IMG/VR virus record: IMGVR_UViG_3300036985_002246
Coordinates: 62,001 to 126,000 of that record
DNA length: 64,000 nt
Direction: 5' to 3' (one strand)
From: a virus
Below the pieces are notes generated by a model, which saw only the letters and a program-made list of their open reading frames with translations, was not told the DNA's origin and did not search any database. The translations under genes were made by a program, and so were the position numbers. Shown here in pieces: positions 37,346-45,391 of the stretch. Each line of letters begins with the position of its first letter. Position 1 is the first letter of the stretch.

Positions 37346-37972
37346 ATGAGCGACGAGTACACCTCGATCGACGACCTCCTGGCCCTCGAAGAGGGGGGCC
37401 GCACCCTCGACAAGAAGTCCCCGTACCAGAAGTCTGGTACGGGTCAGAACTCCTCGCTCAAAGCGATCCAAGCGGTCGAGGCCGAAATGGGCGAGAACCA
37501 TGTCCTCGACCGGTTTGGGTTCGTTCCGAAGTCGCTCCTCCGGTTTGAGAGGAGCCGGGAAATGCTCGAAGCGGTGAGTGACACCTCGAAGGTCAGGGGC
37601 CTTCTTCAGGGGCAGGGGTACGCCACCAATCTCCGCTTCTCAATCTACAACGTGGACGCGGCCAGGTTCTTCCTCGACTACTACCTGCCCCCGAGAGCAC
37701 TGGTGCTGGACCCGTTCATGGGTCGCTTCACGCGGGCGTTGTCCTCGCACTTGCTGGACATGACCTACGTTGGATTCGACACCTGTTCCGAGACAGTCGA
37801 GTTGAATCGCGAGTCACTCCTGCGGCACTTCAATCTGCCGGACCTCCCAGAGGGCTGGGAGTTGAACCACGGGGACGGGGTGGCACTCGCCCCCTACGCA
37901 GATCATGAGAGCGTGTTCGACGGGGTGTTCACCTGTCCCCCCCTACTACTCCACGGAGCAGTACAGCGGTGA
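37346..37972 (+). CDS. DNA methyltransferase, N-terminal frame (interrupted at a C7 run), 208 aa
   Basis: The last catalytic-looking residues are FDGVFTCPP, where a SAM-dependent DNA methyltransferase (N6-adenine or N4-cytosine type) would have motif IV CPPYY. The SAM-binding motif is LVLDPFMGRFTRALSSHLLD near residue 130. In this frame the C7 run at about 37935 leads to LLLHGAVQR and a stop. Removing one C restores CPPYYSTEQYSGEAG in the next frame. Either a disrupted gene, a phase-variable tract, a frameshift site or a sequencing error. Confidence 0.75.
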   Translation: MSDEYTSIDDLLALEEGGRTLDKKSPYQKSGTGQNSSLKAIQAVEAEMGENHVLDRFGFVPKSLLRFERSREMLEAVSDTSKVRGLLQGQGYATNLRFSIYNVDAARFFLDYYLPPRALVLDPFMGRFTRALSSHLLDMTYVGFDTCSETVELNRESLLRHFNLPDLPEGWELNHGDGVALAPYADHESVFDGVFTCPPLLLHGAVQR

Positions 37973-38309
37973 GGCGGGCGACCTGTCCCACATGAAGGAG
38001 TCTGAGTTCAACGCGCAGATCGAGGTCCTGTTCAGGAACCTGTACCGGCTCGTGAAGCCCTCAGGCAAGCTCCGCCCCGACCTCCACCCAGTCGTCGTCA
38101 CAGTGGGCACCTTTCGGCAGGGAGAGCGGGGTCTGTTGGACATGGACTACCTCTTCCAACGGTGCGCCTACGACGCCGGGTTCGTCCTGCACGACAAGGT
38201 GGTCACGGAGAACTTCCCTCCGGGGGCTGGGTTCACGTTCCGCAGGAACTTCGGATTGGGGTTCGTGTGCAAGGCCCACGAGACCACCCTGGTCTTCCTC
38301 AAGCGGTGA
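37905..38309 (+). CDS. DNA methyltransferase, C-terminal frame after the C7 run
   Basis: Homologous reading resumes in this frame at PPYYSTEQYSGEAGDLSHMK and continues through VLFRNLYRLVKPSGKL to the stop at 38309. It is the second half of the methyltransferase begun at 37346. The listed start is only the first ATG in frame; another is at 37992. Alone it lacks the SAM site, so it is likely active only if made as a fused product. Confidence 0.65.
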   Translation: MRACSTGCSPVPPYYSTEQYSGEAGDLSHMKESEFNAQIEVLFRNLYRLVKPSGKLRPDLHPVVVTVGTFRQGERGLLDMDYLFQRCAYDAGFVLHDKVVTENFPPGAGFTFRRNFGLGFVCKAHETTLVFLKR

Positions 38310-38339
38310 AAGACCTGCTCGGCTTCGAGGGGTAGGGCG

Positions 38340-38345
38340 TAAAGT
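38340..38345 (+). promoter_or_regulatory. -10-like TAAAGT, 6 nt before sbcD
   Basis: GGGCGTAAAGT-CCAGCC-ATG, leaderless spacing, no ribosome binding site. Confidence 0.55.
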
Positions 38346-38351
38346 CCAGCC

Positions 38352-39323
38352 ATGACTGTCTCGCTCCTCTGGCGCACGGACGTACACCTGTCAGACCAAA
38401 CGCCCCGGTCTCGCAAGGACGATTGGACCGCGACCGTTCTGGGCAAGCTCGCTCAGATTGGTGACCTCGCCCGCAAGCTCAAGGTGGACGGCGTTCTGGA
38501 CGGCGGGGACTTCTTCGACCTGAAGAGCCCGACCCGGAACTCCCACGCGCTCATTCAGAGGGTGCTCTCGGTACACCGTGGCTACCCGTGCCCGGTCTAC
38601 GGGAACGTCGGGAACCACGACTGCGTCTACGGGGACTACTCGTTCCTGCCCCAGCAGCCGCTCGGGGTGCTCTACGAGTCGGGTGCCTTCCGGCGCTGCT
38701 ACGACGAGCACGAGGCGGTCTTCACCTCGAAGGGGGAGACAGTGAGGGTCGTGGGTGTGCCCTACCACGGGACCAAGTACGACCTCGACCGGTTCACTCG
38801 GATCAAGAAGGGCAGCGAGGACCACCTCGTGGTGGTCGCCCATGTGTTGGCGTCGCCGACCGGGGGCACGCTGTTCGAGTCGGAGGACGTGCTCAAGTAC
38901 GCCGACCTCGACACCTTCGACGGGGACGTATTCTGCTTCGGTCACTGGCACAAGGACCAGGGGATCACCGAGACTCCTGGGGGCAAGACGATCGTGAACG
39001 TCGGCTCCCTCACGCGGGGTTCGCTCTCGCAGGACGACCTCGACCGAGTCCCCTCAGCGGTGCTCCTCAAGTTCGACAAGGCGAAGGTCTCCGCCGAGAA
39101 GATCCCCCTCAGCTACACTGTGGCGTCGGAGGTGTTCGACCTGGAGTCGAGGGACACGGCGAAGTTGCGTGAGGGCATGATCGAGGAGTTCGTCGGGAAC
39201 ATTCAGACGATCCTCACCGCCAAGTCGAACCGCTCGATCCGCGACGCGATCCGCGACCTGCCCAACGTCCCCGACGAGGTGAAAGAGCAGACGCTCCTCT
39301 ATGTGGAGAAGGCGGGAGGGTAG
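38352..39323 (+). CDS. sbcD: SbcD/Mre11-like nuclease, 323 aa
   Basis: The metallophosphoesterase motifs are all present: D10-V-H12 (LLWRTDVHLS), GGDFFD near residue 50, GNVGN88-H89-D90, VVAHVL near residue 160 and G-H198-W-H200. The C-terminal part (residues 240-323) is the capping and helical region that binds the Rad50 coiled coil. With the two Rad50 halves it would trim DNA ends. The gene overlaps the next frame only beyond that gene's true start. Confidence 0.88.
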   Translation: MTVSLLWRTDVHLSDQTPRSRKDDWTATVLGKLAQIGDLARKLKVDGVLDGGDFFDLKSPTRNSHALIQRVLSVHRGYPCPVYGNVGNHDCVYGDYSFLPQQPLGVLYESGAFRRCYDEHEAVFTSKGETVRVVGVPYHGTKYDLDRFTRIKKGSEDHLVVVAHVLASPTGGTLFESEDVLKYADLDTFDGDVFCFGHWHKDQGITETPGGKTIVNVGSLTRGSLSQDDLDRVPSAVLLKFDKAKVSAEKIPLSYTVASEVFDLESRDTAKLREGMIEEFVGNIQTILTAKSNRSIRDAIRDLPNVPDEVKEQTLLYVEKAGG

Positions 39324-39326
39324 GGT
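39321..39326 (+). promoter_or_regulatory. -10-like TAGGGT, 4 nt before the PD-(D/E)XK nuclease
   Basis: GGAGGGTAGGGT-CAGC-ATG. GGAGGG could instead act as a ribosome binding site, so the promoter reading is weak. Confidence 0.3.
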
Positions 39327-39330
39327 CAGC

Positions 39331-40323
39331 ATGGCGCGTGACCCGTCCCTCTGGTGGTCAAATTTGGCGGACTACGAGGAGTGCCCTCAGAAGCTCCTGT
39401 GGAAGCGCGGCCACGGCACGATCGACCTTGGGCGAGGCCCTGGACGTGGGAAGCTCCTGCCTGACACGAAGAAGTCCGCCCACCACGCAGTCATGGGCAA
39501 CGTGCTCTCGGCGGCGATCGAGGCGCTCTACAACGAGGAGTTGTGGCGTGACCCGGCCAATCTCTCGGCTCGGCTGGAGGAACTCACCCGCAAGGAGTTC
39601 AACCTTCAGATCCTGAAGAACCATATCGTCTGGTCCGAGACTCCCGACAGGCCCAAGTGGGACGAGGCAGCCCCGCGTGAGGTGCTGCTCAAGACCTGCC
39701 TGGACGGGATCCTGAACTACCTCAAGACCATGAAGCGGAACCGGCTGCTCGGCCCCTACGCCAAGTCTGAGGTCAATATTTTCGCCCGCGTGGGGGACAC
39801 ACCGATTGCAGGGCGACCTGACCTGATCATTCGTCGAGAGTCACCCAAGCTCTCAATCCTCGACGGGAAGAACTCCTCGACGCCGGGCAAGTACACCAAC
39901 CCGGACCAGCTACGCTGGTACGCGCTCTGCTACTTCCTGGCGCACGGGGAAATGCCTGACCGGCTGGCGTTCGTGTACTTCCGGTTCCCTGAGGGCTGCC
40001 CGCCCAAGGACTACGACGGCGACCCGGAGACGTGGACCGGCCTCGTGGAGGTCTCCTGCACCAAGGGGGACCTCAAGGACCTCTCCCACCGGGCGGTCGA
40101 GACGCACCAGGCGATCACGAAGGAACTCTTCGACCCAACCCCGAGCACGAAGTCCTGCCAGTTCTGCGACTTCCAGGAGGTTTGCCCCGCTCGCATTGAG
40201 CAGAAGGCGGCGAACATTCGCAAGAAGCCGCCGAAGTCGGAGGCAGAGGTGGCGCTCGACTCCTCTACGGGGATCATGGATCTCGGGTTCTTTGGGGGTC
40301 CAGAAGTGGACTCCAAGCCGTAA
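39331..40323 (+). CDS. PD-(D/E)XK nuclease (RecB/Cas4-like) with Cys cluster, 330 aa
   Basis: The start is ATG 39331 (MARDPSLWWSNLADYEECPQ). The nuclease core is PIAGRPDLII, then LSILDGKNSSTPGKY near residues 160-185 (D...DxK), with DQLRWYALCYFL after. A Cys set (C19 in EECPQK, and CQFCDFQEVC near residue 275) fits the 4Fe-4S cluster of AddB and Cas4 relatives. It probably processes DNA ends with the helicase and recombinase. No Cas genes or repeats are present, so not a CRISPR protein. Confidence 0.85.
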   Translation: MARDPSLWWSNLADYEECPQKLLWKRGHGTIDLGRGPGRGKLLPDTKKSAHHAVMGNVLSAAIEALYNEELWRDPANLSARLEELTRKEFNLQILKNHIVWSETPDRPKWDEAAPREVLLKTCLDGILNYLKTMKRNRLLGPYAKSEVNIFARVGDTPIAGRPDLIIRRESPKLSILDGKNSSTPGKYTNPDQLRWYALCYFLAHGEMPDRLAFVYFRFPEGCPPKDYDGDPETWTGLVEVSCTKGDLKDLSHRAVETHQAITKELFDPTPSTKSCQFCDFQEVCPARIEQKAANIRKKPPKSEAEVALDSSTGIMDLGFFGGPEVDSKP

Positions 40324-40326
40324 AGT
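40321..40326 (+). promoter_or_regulatory. -10-like TAAAGT overlapping the nuclease stop codon
   Basis: AGCCGTAAAGT lies 10 nt before the methyltransferase ATG. TAA of the element is the stop codon of the preceding gene. Confidence 0.35.
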
Positions 40327-40336
40327 GAGCCGAGTC

Positions 40337-43315
40337 ATGGCTGCCCCCTGGATTCTCCACCACGAAGACTGCCTCAAGACCATGGCTGCCATGGAGGCTG
40401 ACTCTGTGGATTCCGTCGTCTGTGACCCGCCCTACGGCCTGGAGTTCATGGGCAAGGATTGGGACCACGGTGTCCCCGGTGTCGAGTTCTGGATCGAGGC
40501 GCTGCGCGTCGCGAAGCCTGGGGCCTACCTACTCGCGTTCGGCGGGACACGAATGTACCACCGGCTCGCGGTCGCGATCGAAGATGCGGGGTGGGAGATC
40601 CGCGACGCAATCTCGTGGCTCTACGGCTGCTTGAGCGAGGACACAGAGGTCCTCATCAACGGGGCGTGGGTCCACTACCGTAGCGCCATTGAAGGAAGTC
40701 TCGCATTGTGCTACGACGCGGAGAATGACACGTTCTCGCAGCAGCCAGTCGAGCAGCTTTTCGTCTACGACTACGACGACACAGCCTACCGAATCGAGTC
40801 AGATCGCACCGATCAAGTCGTCAGCCGAAATCACCGCTGCATCGTCTGGCGTGACGGACGCTGGGGGTTCGTCCTCGCAGAAGAGGTGGCACGGGAACAG
40901 GAAGCGAGAGTACCCGTTCTCGAAGCCGTGTCAGACGTGCTCGACGCCCTTTCTCTGCTTCAACCGAACGCAGGCAGTTCGCAACCGGCTCTGCGCCGGG
41001 TGTCTGACGAAGGTTCACCGGGGTCCGCGCAAGAAGCCGGTGGCGCTTCGGGAGGGCATGACCGAGATCGCGTGCTCTGTCTGCGGCAAGAGGGTGTGGA
41101 AGCCGCGATCAGCCTTGAAGGTGGTGAAGCTGCCCTCGTGCTCCCGGCGGTGCAACGGGAAGCTGCGCGGGGCGGAGTGGGCGAAGCACGGGCACAAGGG
41201 CTCGGCAGCGGTGAGCCCGGAGGGCCGAGCGTCTGCTGTTGCAAAGATGACCGGCCCGCTCAATCCAGCGTGGAAGGGCGGGGTCACAATCTTCAGGAAG
41301 CACGGGAGCTACAAGGGGGTGCGATACGTTCGGTGCCCGCTGGATTTCCTTCCAATGGCGCGGAAGGACGGCTATGTGATGGAGCACCGTCTGATCGTGG
41401 CGAAGGTGCTGGGTCGCCGTCTCCTTCGGACGGAGACGGTGCATCACGAGGATCACGACCCGACGAACAATGCTCTGTGCAACCTGTCGCTGTTCAAGTC
41501 GAATCGGGACCACAAGTTGTACGAGCATCACGGTTCACCACTTCCGATCTGGCGAGGATCACCCCCCTCCACCTGACCGGGAAGGTGTGGTGCGTGAAGG
41601 TGCCGACCGGAGCTTTCGTCGCTCGTCGTAACGGCAAGGTGTTCGTCACAGGCAACTCAGGCTTCCCGAAGTCGCTCGACGTGAGCAAGGCAATCGACAA
41701 GGCGGCTGGTGCAGAGCGGGAAGTGGTAGGCCAATACAATTTGCCGTCCGATAGTACATCAGGGCATGCCGGAAAGCCTATCCATTCACATGTTGCGGGG
41801 TCTTTTCCACTTGCTCCTACTCCAAACGGAAGAGATATTACAGCCCCCGCCACCGACGCCGCTCGTCAGTGGTCCGGCTGGGGCACCGCGCTCAAGCCCG
41901 CGTGGGAGCCGATCATCGTCGCACGCAAGCCCCTGGGTACACCTGGAACAAACGTCGTGGCCGTGGTAGAATCTGCTCTGAGACGGCAGGGCGTCGTAGG
42001 GGAGATCCTGTGGAAGCCAGACGATGCAAAGGCTGCGGAGAAGTCAAGGAGCACAAGGACTTCGTACTCAACCGAACAGCAGAAAACGGCGGTAACATCT
42101 GCCGCAAATGCCGTCGAGAGAGGGACGCAAAGCACCGATCCGCTAACCGCGACCTCTACAGAGAACGGTGGAATCAGTGGTCCGCCGCGAACCCAGGCAG
42201 GTCCAGAGAACTCGCTCGCGCAAGCGAACGAAAACTACGCAACGAAGTGCTCGACGCCTACGGAGGCGCGTGTGCTTGCTGTGGGGAGCAAGAACGGGAC
42301 TTCCTCACCCTCGACCACATCAACGGCGGGGGTACAGCGCACCGGAGAGCTACACACGGAAAGGTCTACGGGGCCGTCCGAAGAGCAGGATTTCCTCCCG
42401 ACTATCGAATCCTTTGCTGGAATTGCAACTGGGCTTACCGGCTCTATGGCTCATGTCCACATCAAACGAGACAGTGATGGCTTCTTCGTATGGCCTGCGG
42501 GGCTACCCAGGAGCGCAGCAGGGGGCTCGCTAACCGTCGCGGCGAACGTCCTGAAGCATGGCACGGGTGGGATCAATATCGACGGGTGCCGGATCGAAAC
42601 AGCAGACAAACTTCTCATCCATACTCGGGGTGATTCTGGCAAGCGGGATACACGTCTGACCTACTCAGGAGGTGATTTCCCTCTTATTATGGAGCGCAAG
42701 GCCACTGCTGGTCAGGCTTTGGGACGCTGGCCCGCGAACGTGATCCTCGACGAAGAGGCCGCTGCGCTACTGGACGAGCAGACGGGCACGCTCGCGAGTG
42801 GGAAGGCGGCGCGGGGGGGACACCGACGCAAGGATTCGATGGGTGCGACCGGAGGGGCTGCTCTTGGCGGAAACGCCGATGGTTCCCTCCGAGCGGACGA
42901 GAACGCAGGCACGCTGTACGGGGACTCCGGCGGTGCTTCGAGGTTCTTCTACACCGCCAAAGCGAGCCGCTCCGAGCGCACGCACGGCGGGGAAGTGGTC
43001 AATCTGCACCCCACGGTCAAGCCAATCTCCCTCATGCGCTACCTCGTGAGGTTGGTGACGCCTCCCGGCGGCGTGGTGCTCGACCCGTTCTGCGGTTCTG
43101 GCTCAACGGGCGTTGGGGCAATCCTGGAGGGTTTCAACTTCGTGGGTTGTGAGAGGGAACTGGCGTCGGTCGAGACTTCCAGAGCCAGGTTTGAACTCGC
43201 AGTTCTCGTCTCTGTCGGTGGTGTGAAGAACCCCTGGGTGGACGACCTAGAGGTGCCCCCTGACGAGGTTGAGCCCCCGGCTGTCTCCTCAATCGAAGAC
43301 CTGTTCGGCTTTTGA
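40337..43315 (+). CDS. DNA methyltransferase containing an intein and a second HNH insertion, 992-aa precursor
   Basis: Residues 1-97 are the start of a SAM-dependent DNA methyltransferase with motif IV D30-PPY. An intein (residues 98-440) interrupts SWLYG/SGFPKSL. The host protein resumes with DVSKAIDKAAGA, WGTALKPAWEPIIVARKPL, then a foreign stretch of about 195 residues that covers an HNH gene. It resumes again at TVAANVLKHGTGGINIDGCR and ends with VLDPFCGSGSTGVGAI, the SAM motif of a permuted (beta-class-like) enzyme. Splicing would remove the intein, but not the second insertion. Confidence 0.8.
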   Translation: MAAPWILHHEDCLKTMAAMEADSVDSVVCDPPYGLEFMGKDWDHGVPGVEFWIEALRVAKPGAYLLAFGGTRMYHRLAVAIEDAGWEIRDAISWLYGCLSEDTEVLINGAWVHYRSAIEGSLALCYDAENDTFSQQPVEQLFVYDYDDTAYRIESDRTDQVVSRNHRCIVWRDGRWGFVLAEEVAREQEARVPVLEAVSDVLDALSLLQPNAGSSQPALRRVSDEGSPGSAQEAGGASGGHDRDRVLCLRQEGVEAAISLEGGEAALVLPAVQREAARGGVGEARAQGLGSGEPGGPSVCCCKDDRPAQSSVEGRGHNLQEARELQGGAIRSVPAGFPSNGAEGRLCDGAPSDRGEGAGSPSPSDGDGASRGSRPDEQCSVQPVAVQVESGPQVVRASRFTTSDLARITPLHLTGKVWCVKVPTGAFVARRNGKVFVTGNSGFPKSLDVSKAIDKAAGAEREVVGQYNLPSDSTSGHAGKPIHSHVAGSFPLAPTPNGRDITAPATDAARQWSGWGTALKPAWEPIIVARKPLGTPGTNVVAVVESALRRQGVVGEILWKPDDAKAAEKSRSTRTSYSTEQQKTAVTSAANAVERGTQSTDPLTATSTENGGISGPPRTQAGPENSLAQANENYATKCSTPTEARVLAVGSKNGTSSPSTTSTAGVQRTGELHTERSTGPSEEQDFLPTIESFAGIATGLTGSMAHVHIKRDSDGFFVWPAGLPRSAAGGSLTVAANVLKHGTGGINIDGCRIETADKLLIHTRGDSGKRDTRLTYSGGDFPLIMERKATAGQALGRWPANVILDEEAAALLDEQTGTLASGKAARGGHRRKDSMGATGGAALGGNADGSLRADENAGTLYGDSGGASRFFYTAKASRSERTHGGEVVNLHPTVKPISLMRYLVRLVTPPGGVVLDPFCGSGSTGVGAILEGFNFVGCERELASVETSRARFELAVLVSVGGVKNPWVDDLEVPPDEVEPPAVSSIEDLFGF
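40628..41656 (+). mobile_element. intein in the DNA methyltransferase, 343 codons
   Basis: The N-terminal splicing block starts at Cys (TGC 40628): CLSEDTEVLINGAWV, with QVVSRNHRCIVWRDGRWGFV as the conserved His block. The C-terminal block is VWCVKVPTGAFVARRNGKVF followed by VTGN, with Ser as the first residue after. Removal joins SWLYG to SGFPKS, a normal methyltransferase sequence. The middle carries a homing endonuclease, but in another reading frame. Confidence 0.85.
40851..41576 (+). CDS. HNH homing endonuclease inside the intein, in a different reading frame
   Basis: In the +1 frame relative to the precursor: zinc ribbon KPCQTCSTPFLCFNRTQAVR then NRLCAGC, a second Cys-pair unit CSVCGKRVWKP, and an HNH core of the MEHRLIVAKVLGRR and TVHHEDHDPTNNALCN type. 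The GTG at 40851 is a formal start without a good ribosome binding site; ATG 41058 is another. The region has clear coding character, so it is expressed either by frameshifting or as a nested gene. Confidence 0.75.
   Translation: MTDAGGSSSQKRWHGNRKREYPFSKPCQTCSTPFLCFNRTQAVRNRLCAGCLTKVHRGPRKKPVALREGMTEIACSVCGKRVWKPRSALKVVKLPSCSRRCNGKLRGAEWAKHGHKGSAAVSPEGRASAVAKMTGPLNPAWKGGVTIFRKHGSYKGVRYVRCPLDFLPMARKDGYVMEHRLIVAKVLGRRLLRTETVHHEDHDPTNNALCNLSLFKSNRDHKLYEHHGSPLPIWRGSPPST
42010..42477 (+). CDS. HNH homing endonuclease nested in the methyltransferase gene, 155 aa
   Basis: GTG 42010 has GGGGAG 5 nt upstream. Product begins MEARRCKGCGEVKEHKDFVL; second Cys pair ICRKCRRER; HNH core ACACCGEQERDFLTLDHING and CWNCNWAYRLYG. 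It is out of frame with the surrounding methyltransferase frame, which nonetheless stays open. Only about 70 nt before and 55 nt after remain from the insertion, too little for a self-splicing intron. The G+C is lower than in neighbours. Confidence 0.8.
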   Translation: MEARRCKGCGEVKEHKDFVLNRTAENGGNICRKCRRERDAKHRSANRDLYRERWNQWSAANPGRSRELARASERKLRNEVLDAYGGACACCGEQERDFLTLDHINGGGTAHRRATHGKVYGAVRRAGFPPDYRILCWNCNWAYRLYGSCPHQTRQ

Positions 43316-43329
43316 GCGTAAGGAGTACC

Positions 43330-43593
43330 GTGGACGTGAAAGCTCGGATCGAAGCTGCAATCAAGCGGCGGGACGACCTCCGCTCTCAGAAGGAGCGGAC
43401 ATTGGGCCGCCTCGAAGAGGCAGAGAAGAATCTCGAAGCTCTCCGCGCCGAGTGCCGGGCGAAGAACCTCGACCCGGACGGTTTGGCCGACACCGTGGCC
43501 AAGCTGGAAAAGGGGCTCCAGACCTCAATCTCGGACCTGGAGACGCAGATCTCCGAGGCCGAGAGTGCCCTCAAACCCTATCTGCAACCGTGA
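43330..43593 (+). CDS. small coiled-coil protein, 87 aa
   Basis: GTG 43330 has AAGGAG 4 nt upstream. Nearly all of it is heptad-patterned helix (RLEEAEKNLEALRAECRAKN; SISDLETQISEAESAL). It lies just upstream of the clamp and the Rad50 C-half and might be a detached piece of the Rad50 coiled-coil arm, but that is speculation. No other motif. Confidence 0.55.
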   Translation: MDVKARIEAAIKRRDDLRSQKERTLGRLEEAEKNLEALRAECRAKNLDPDGLADTVAKLEKGLQTSISDLETQISEAESALKPYLQP

Positions 43594-43603
43594 GAGAGCC
43601 CGC

Positions 43604-44746
43604 ATGATCTTCAGCGTATCCAAGCGTGACCTGGAAGCCGCCCTCAAGGTGGTCAGCCACACCGTCTCCATGGGCGGCAGCGACATTTCCGCCCACTACC
43701 TCTTCCGGCAGACCCAGGCTGGGTCGAAGACCCTGGAGGTGCTTGCCTACAACGGGCGGGTGTTCGCGTCCTGCCCGGTGGTCGCCTCCTTCGAGGAGGA
43801 GGGCAAGTCCTTCACGGTCGAGGCGAAGCGGGTCCACTACCTGCTCGGTGCCGTGCCCGACGACGCTGTGCTCAAGGTGTCGAGCACGGGCGCGGGCGAG
43901 GCCACGATCAGCACCGGCAGGGGCAAGAACGTCTTCGCCAGTCTCGACCCCGACCTCTTTCCCTACTGGGACGAGCTTCTCGCGAACTCGACGGGGACGG
44001 CGGTGCTCCCGGCGGACCGGCTGCACGCTGCGCTCTCGCACGCCAAGTCGTTCATTTACGACCAGGAGGCGAAGGCCCCTCACCTCTGCGTGGCGGAGTT
44101 CCGCAAGGGCTGCCTCTACTCGACCGACCAAATGGCCGTGTCGATCGTCAAGGTGGACGGCATGGAGGGGGCTGCGATCCGCATTCTCGGCAAGGACGTG
44201 GGTGCCGTGACCTCCTTCCTGTCCTCCTTCAAGGAGGACCTCGTGGAGGTCTGGGAGTCCGACCGTGCCATGTTCCTCAAGCGTGGGGACGGGGCGGTGT
44301 TCGGCGAGAGCAAGTTCGCCAGCCGCTTCCCCGACATTGCCGTGGACTGGTCGATCGAGGACGACCACTGGATCGACCTCCCACGGGTGGAGATCGCCAA
44401 CGCGGTGAAGTTCCTCGCCTCTGGTGCTCGGTGGGAGGACACGCTGCTGCGAATGATCGTGGGGGACGGGTCCGTGACGCTCTCCATGATCGCGGCCAAC
44501 GGGAAGCCGATCACCCTCGACGTGAAGGCGGTGGCTCAGGGGACTCGGGACGGCGACGTGCCTGCCCTTCCGAAGGAGGGGTTCCCGATCTCCAACGCCT
44601 ACGTCTCGAACCTCCTGGCGAACTTCTCGGGTGAGACGGTCCGCTTCGGGATCTCGAAGAAGGGCAAGGGCGGTTGGGTCCGTGTGAAGGACGAGCGGGG
44701 TAAGGACACCTACCTCACGACCGTCGCATGGCTGAAGACCGCCTAA
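43604..44746 (+). CDS. dnaN: DNA polymerase III beta sliding clamp-like protein, 380 aa
   Basis: The start is ATG 43604 (MIFSVSKRDLEAALKVVSHT), with the family's opening helix. Three repeated beta-clamp domains are recognisable, for example the middle one starting VLPADRLHAALSHAKSFIYD, YSTDQMAVSIVKVDG, and the last near WIDLPRVEIANAVKFLASGA. Length matches bacterial beta. It rings DNA and tethers polymerase. Loader subunits are at 24901, 25527 and 47848. The end overlaps the Rad50 C-half start. Confidence 0.85.
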   Translation: MIFSVSKRDLEAALKVVSHTVSMGGSDISAHYLFRQTQAGSKTLEVLAYNGRVFASCPVVASFEEEGKSFTVEAKRVHYLLGAVPDDAVLKVSSTGAGEATISTGRGKNVFASLDPDLFPYWDELLANSTGTAVLPADRLHAALSHAKSFIYDQEAKAPHLCVAEFRKGCLYSTDQMAVSIVKVDGMEGAAIRILGKDVGAVTSFLSSFKEDLVEVWESDRAMFLKRGDGAVFGESKFASRFPDIAVDWSIEDDHWIDLPRVEIANAVKFLASGARWEDTLLRMIVGDGSVTLSMIAANGKPITLDVKAVAQGTRDGDVPALPKEGFPISNAYVSNLLANFSGETVRFGISKKGKGGWVRVKDERGKDTYLTTVAWLKTA

Positions 44747-45360
44747 GACCGCTGATCGAGGAGACCGCAAGGATCCTTGGTCGCAGGGACGCTGTGCAAG
44801 ACGGGCTGAAGGCAGCCCGTGCTTCCGCACGCACGCTCACGGAGCGCGTCGATCTTCTCGACCTCGTGTCGGCGCTGATCCGGTCGCTGATCGACGCGGA
44901 GATCACCGAAGGCGTGAAGGCGATCGAGACGCTCCAGACGGAGGGCGTGCGAGCCGTCTTTGACGACCAGGAGATCCGAGTCCGGGCCGACATTGAGGTT
45001 CTCCGGGGCAAGGTGAACGTGTCCCTCGTCACCATGCAGACGAAGGAGAACGGGGACATGATCGAGGGCGTGAGCCTCGAAGGGTTCGGCGGGGCCGTCT
45101 CGACCGTGCAGTCGGTGCTCCTCAGGCTCGCCCTGATCTTCCGGCGTGGGCTGCGGCCCGTGCTGTTCCTCGACGAGAGTCTTCCGGCCTTCGACGAGCG
45201 GTACGTCCTCAACATGGCGTCGTTCCTCAAGACGCTCTGCGCTCGAATGGGCGTGGACATTCTCCTCGTCACGCACAACCCAATCCTGGTAGAGCAGGCT
45301 GACCGAGCCTACCGGATTCGGCGCGAGCACGGGCACTCGTCTTTCAACCGGATCCGCTGA
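44728..45360 (+). CDS. C-terminal half of the split Rad50/SbcC ATPase, 210 aa
   Basis: The ATG overlaps the clamp gene by 19 nt. Residues 1-95 are returning coiled coil. Then the ABC signature S116-LEGFGGAVSTVQSVLL, Walker B PVLFLD149-E150-S and the H-loop ILLVTHNP. No Walker A and no hook, so it needs the N-half encoded at 35384. The break falls next to the zinc hook, which preserves the two ATPase lobes. A rare arrangement for a Rad50 protein. Confidence 0.85.
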   Translation: MAEDRLRPLIEETARILGRRDAVQDGLKAARASARTLTERVDLLDLVSALIRSLIDAEITEGVKAIETLQTEGVRAVFDDQEIRVRADIEVLRGKVNVSLVTMQTKENGDMIEGVSLEGFGGAVSTVQSVLLRLALIFRRGLRPVLFLDESLPAFDERYVLNMASFLKTLCARMGVDILLVTHNPILVEQADRAYRIRREHGHSSFNRIR

Positions 45361-45379
45361 GCAGGTCTGACCCACACGG

Positions 45380-45385
45380 TAAGGT
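45380..45385 (+). promoter_or_regulatory. -10-like TAAGGT, 6 nt before a TTG start
   Basis: ACACGGTAAGGT-GCCAGC-TTG. Leaderless spacing. The weak TTG codon with no ribosome binding site makes the promoter placement more telling. Confidence 0.5.
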
Positions 45386-45391
45386 GCCAGC

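Noticed and set aside
39331-40323. Cas4
   Set aside because: PD-(D/E)XK fold and Cys cluster are shared with AddB/RecB-type phage nucleases, and no CRISPR features exist in the window.
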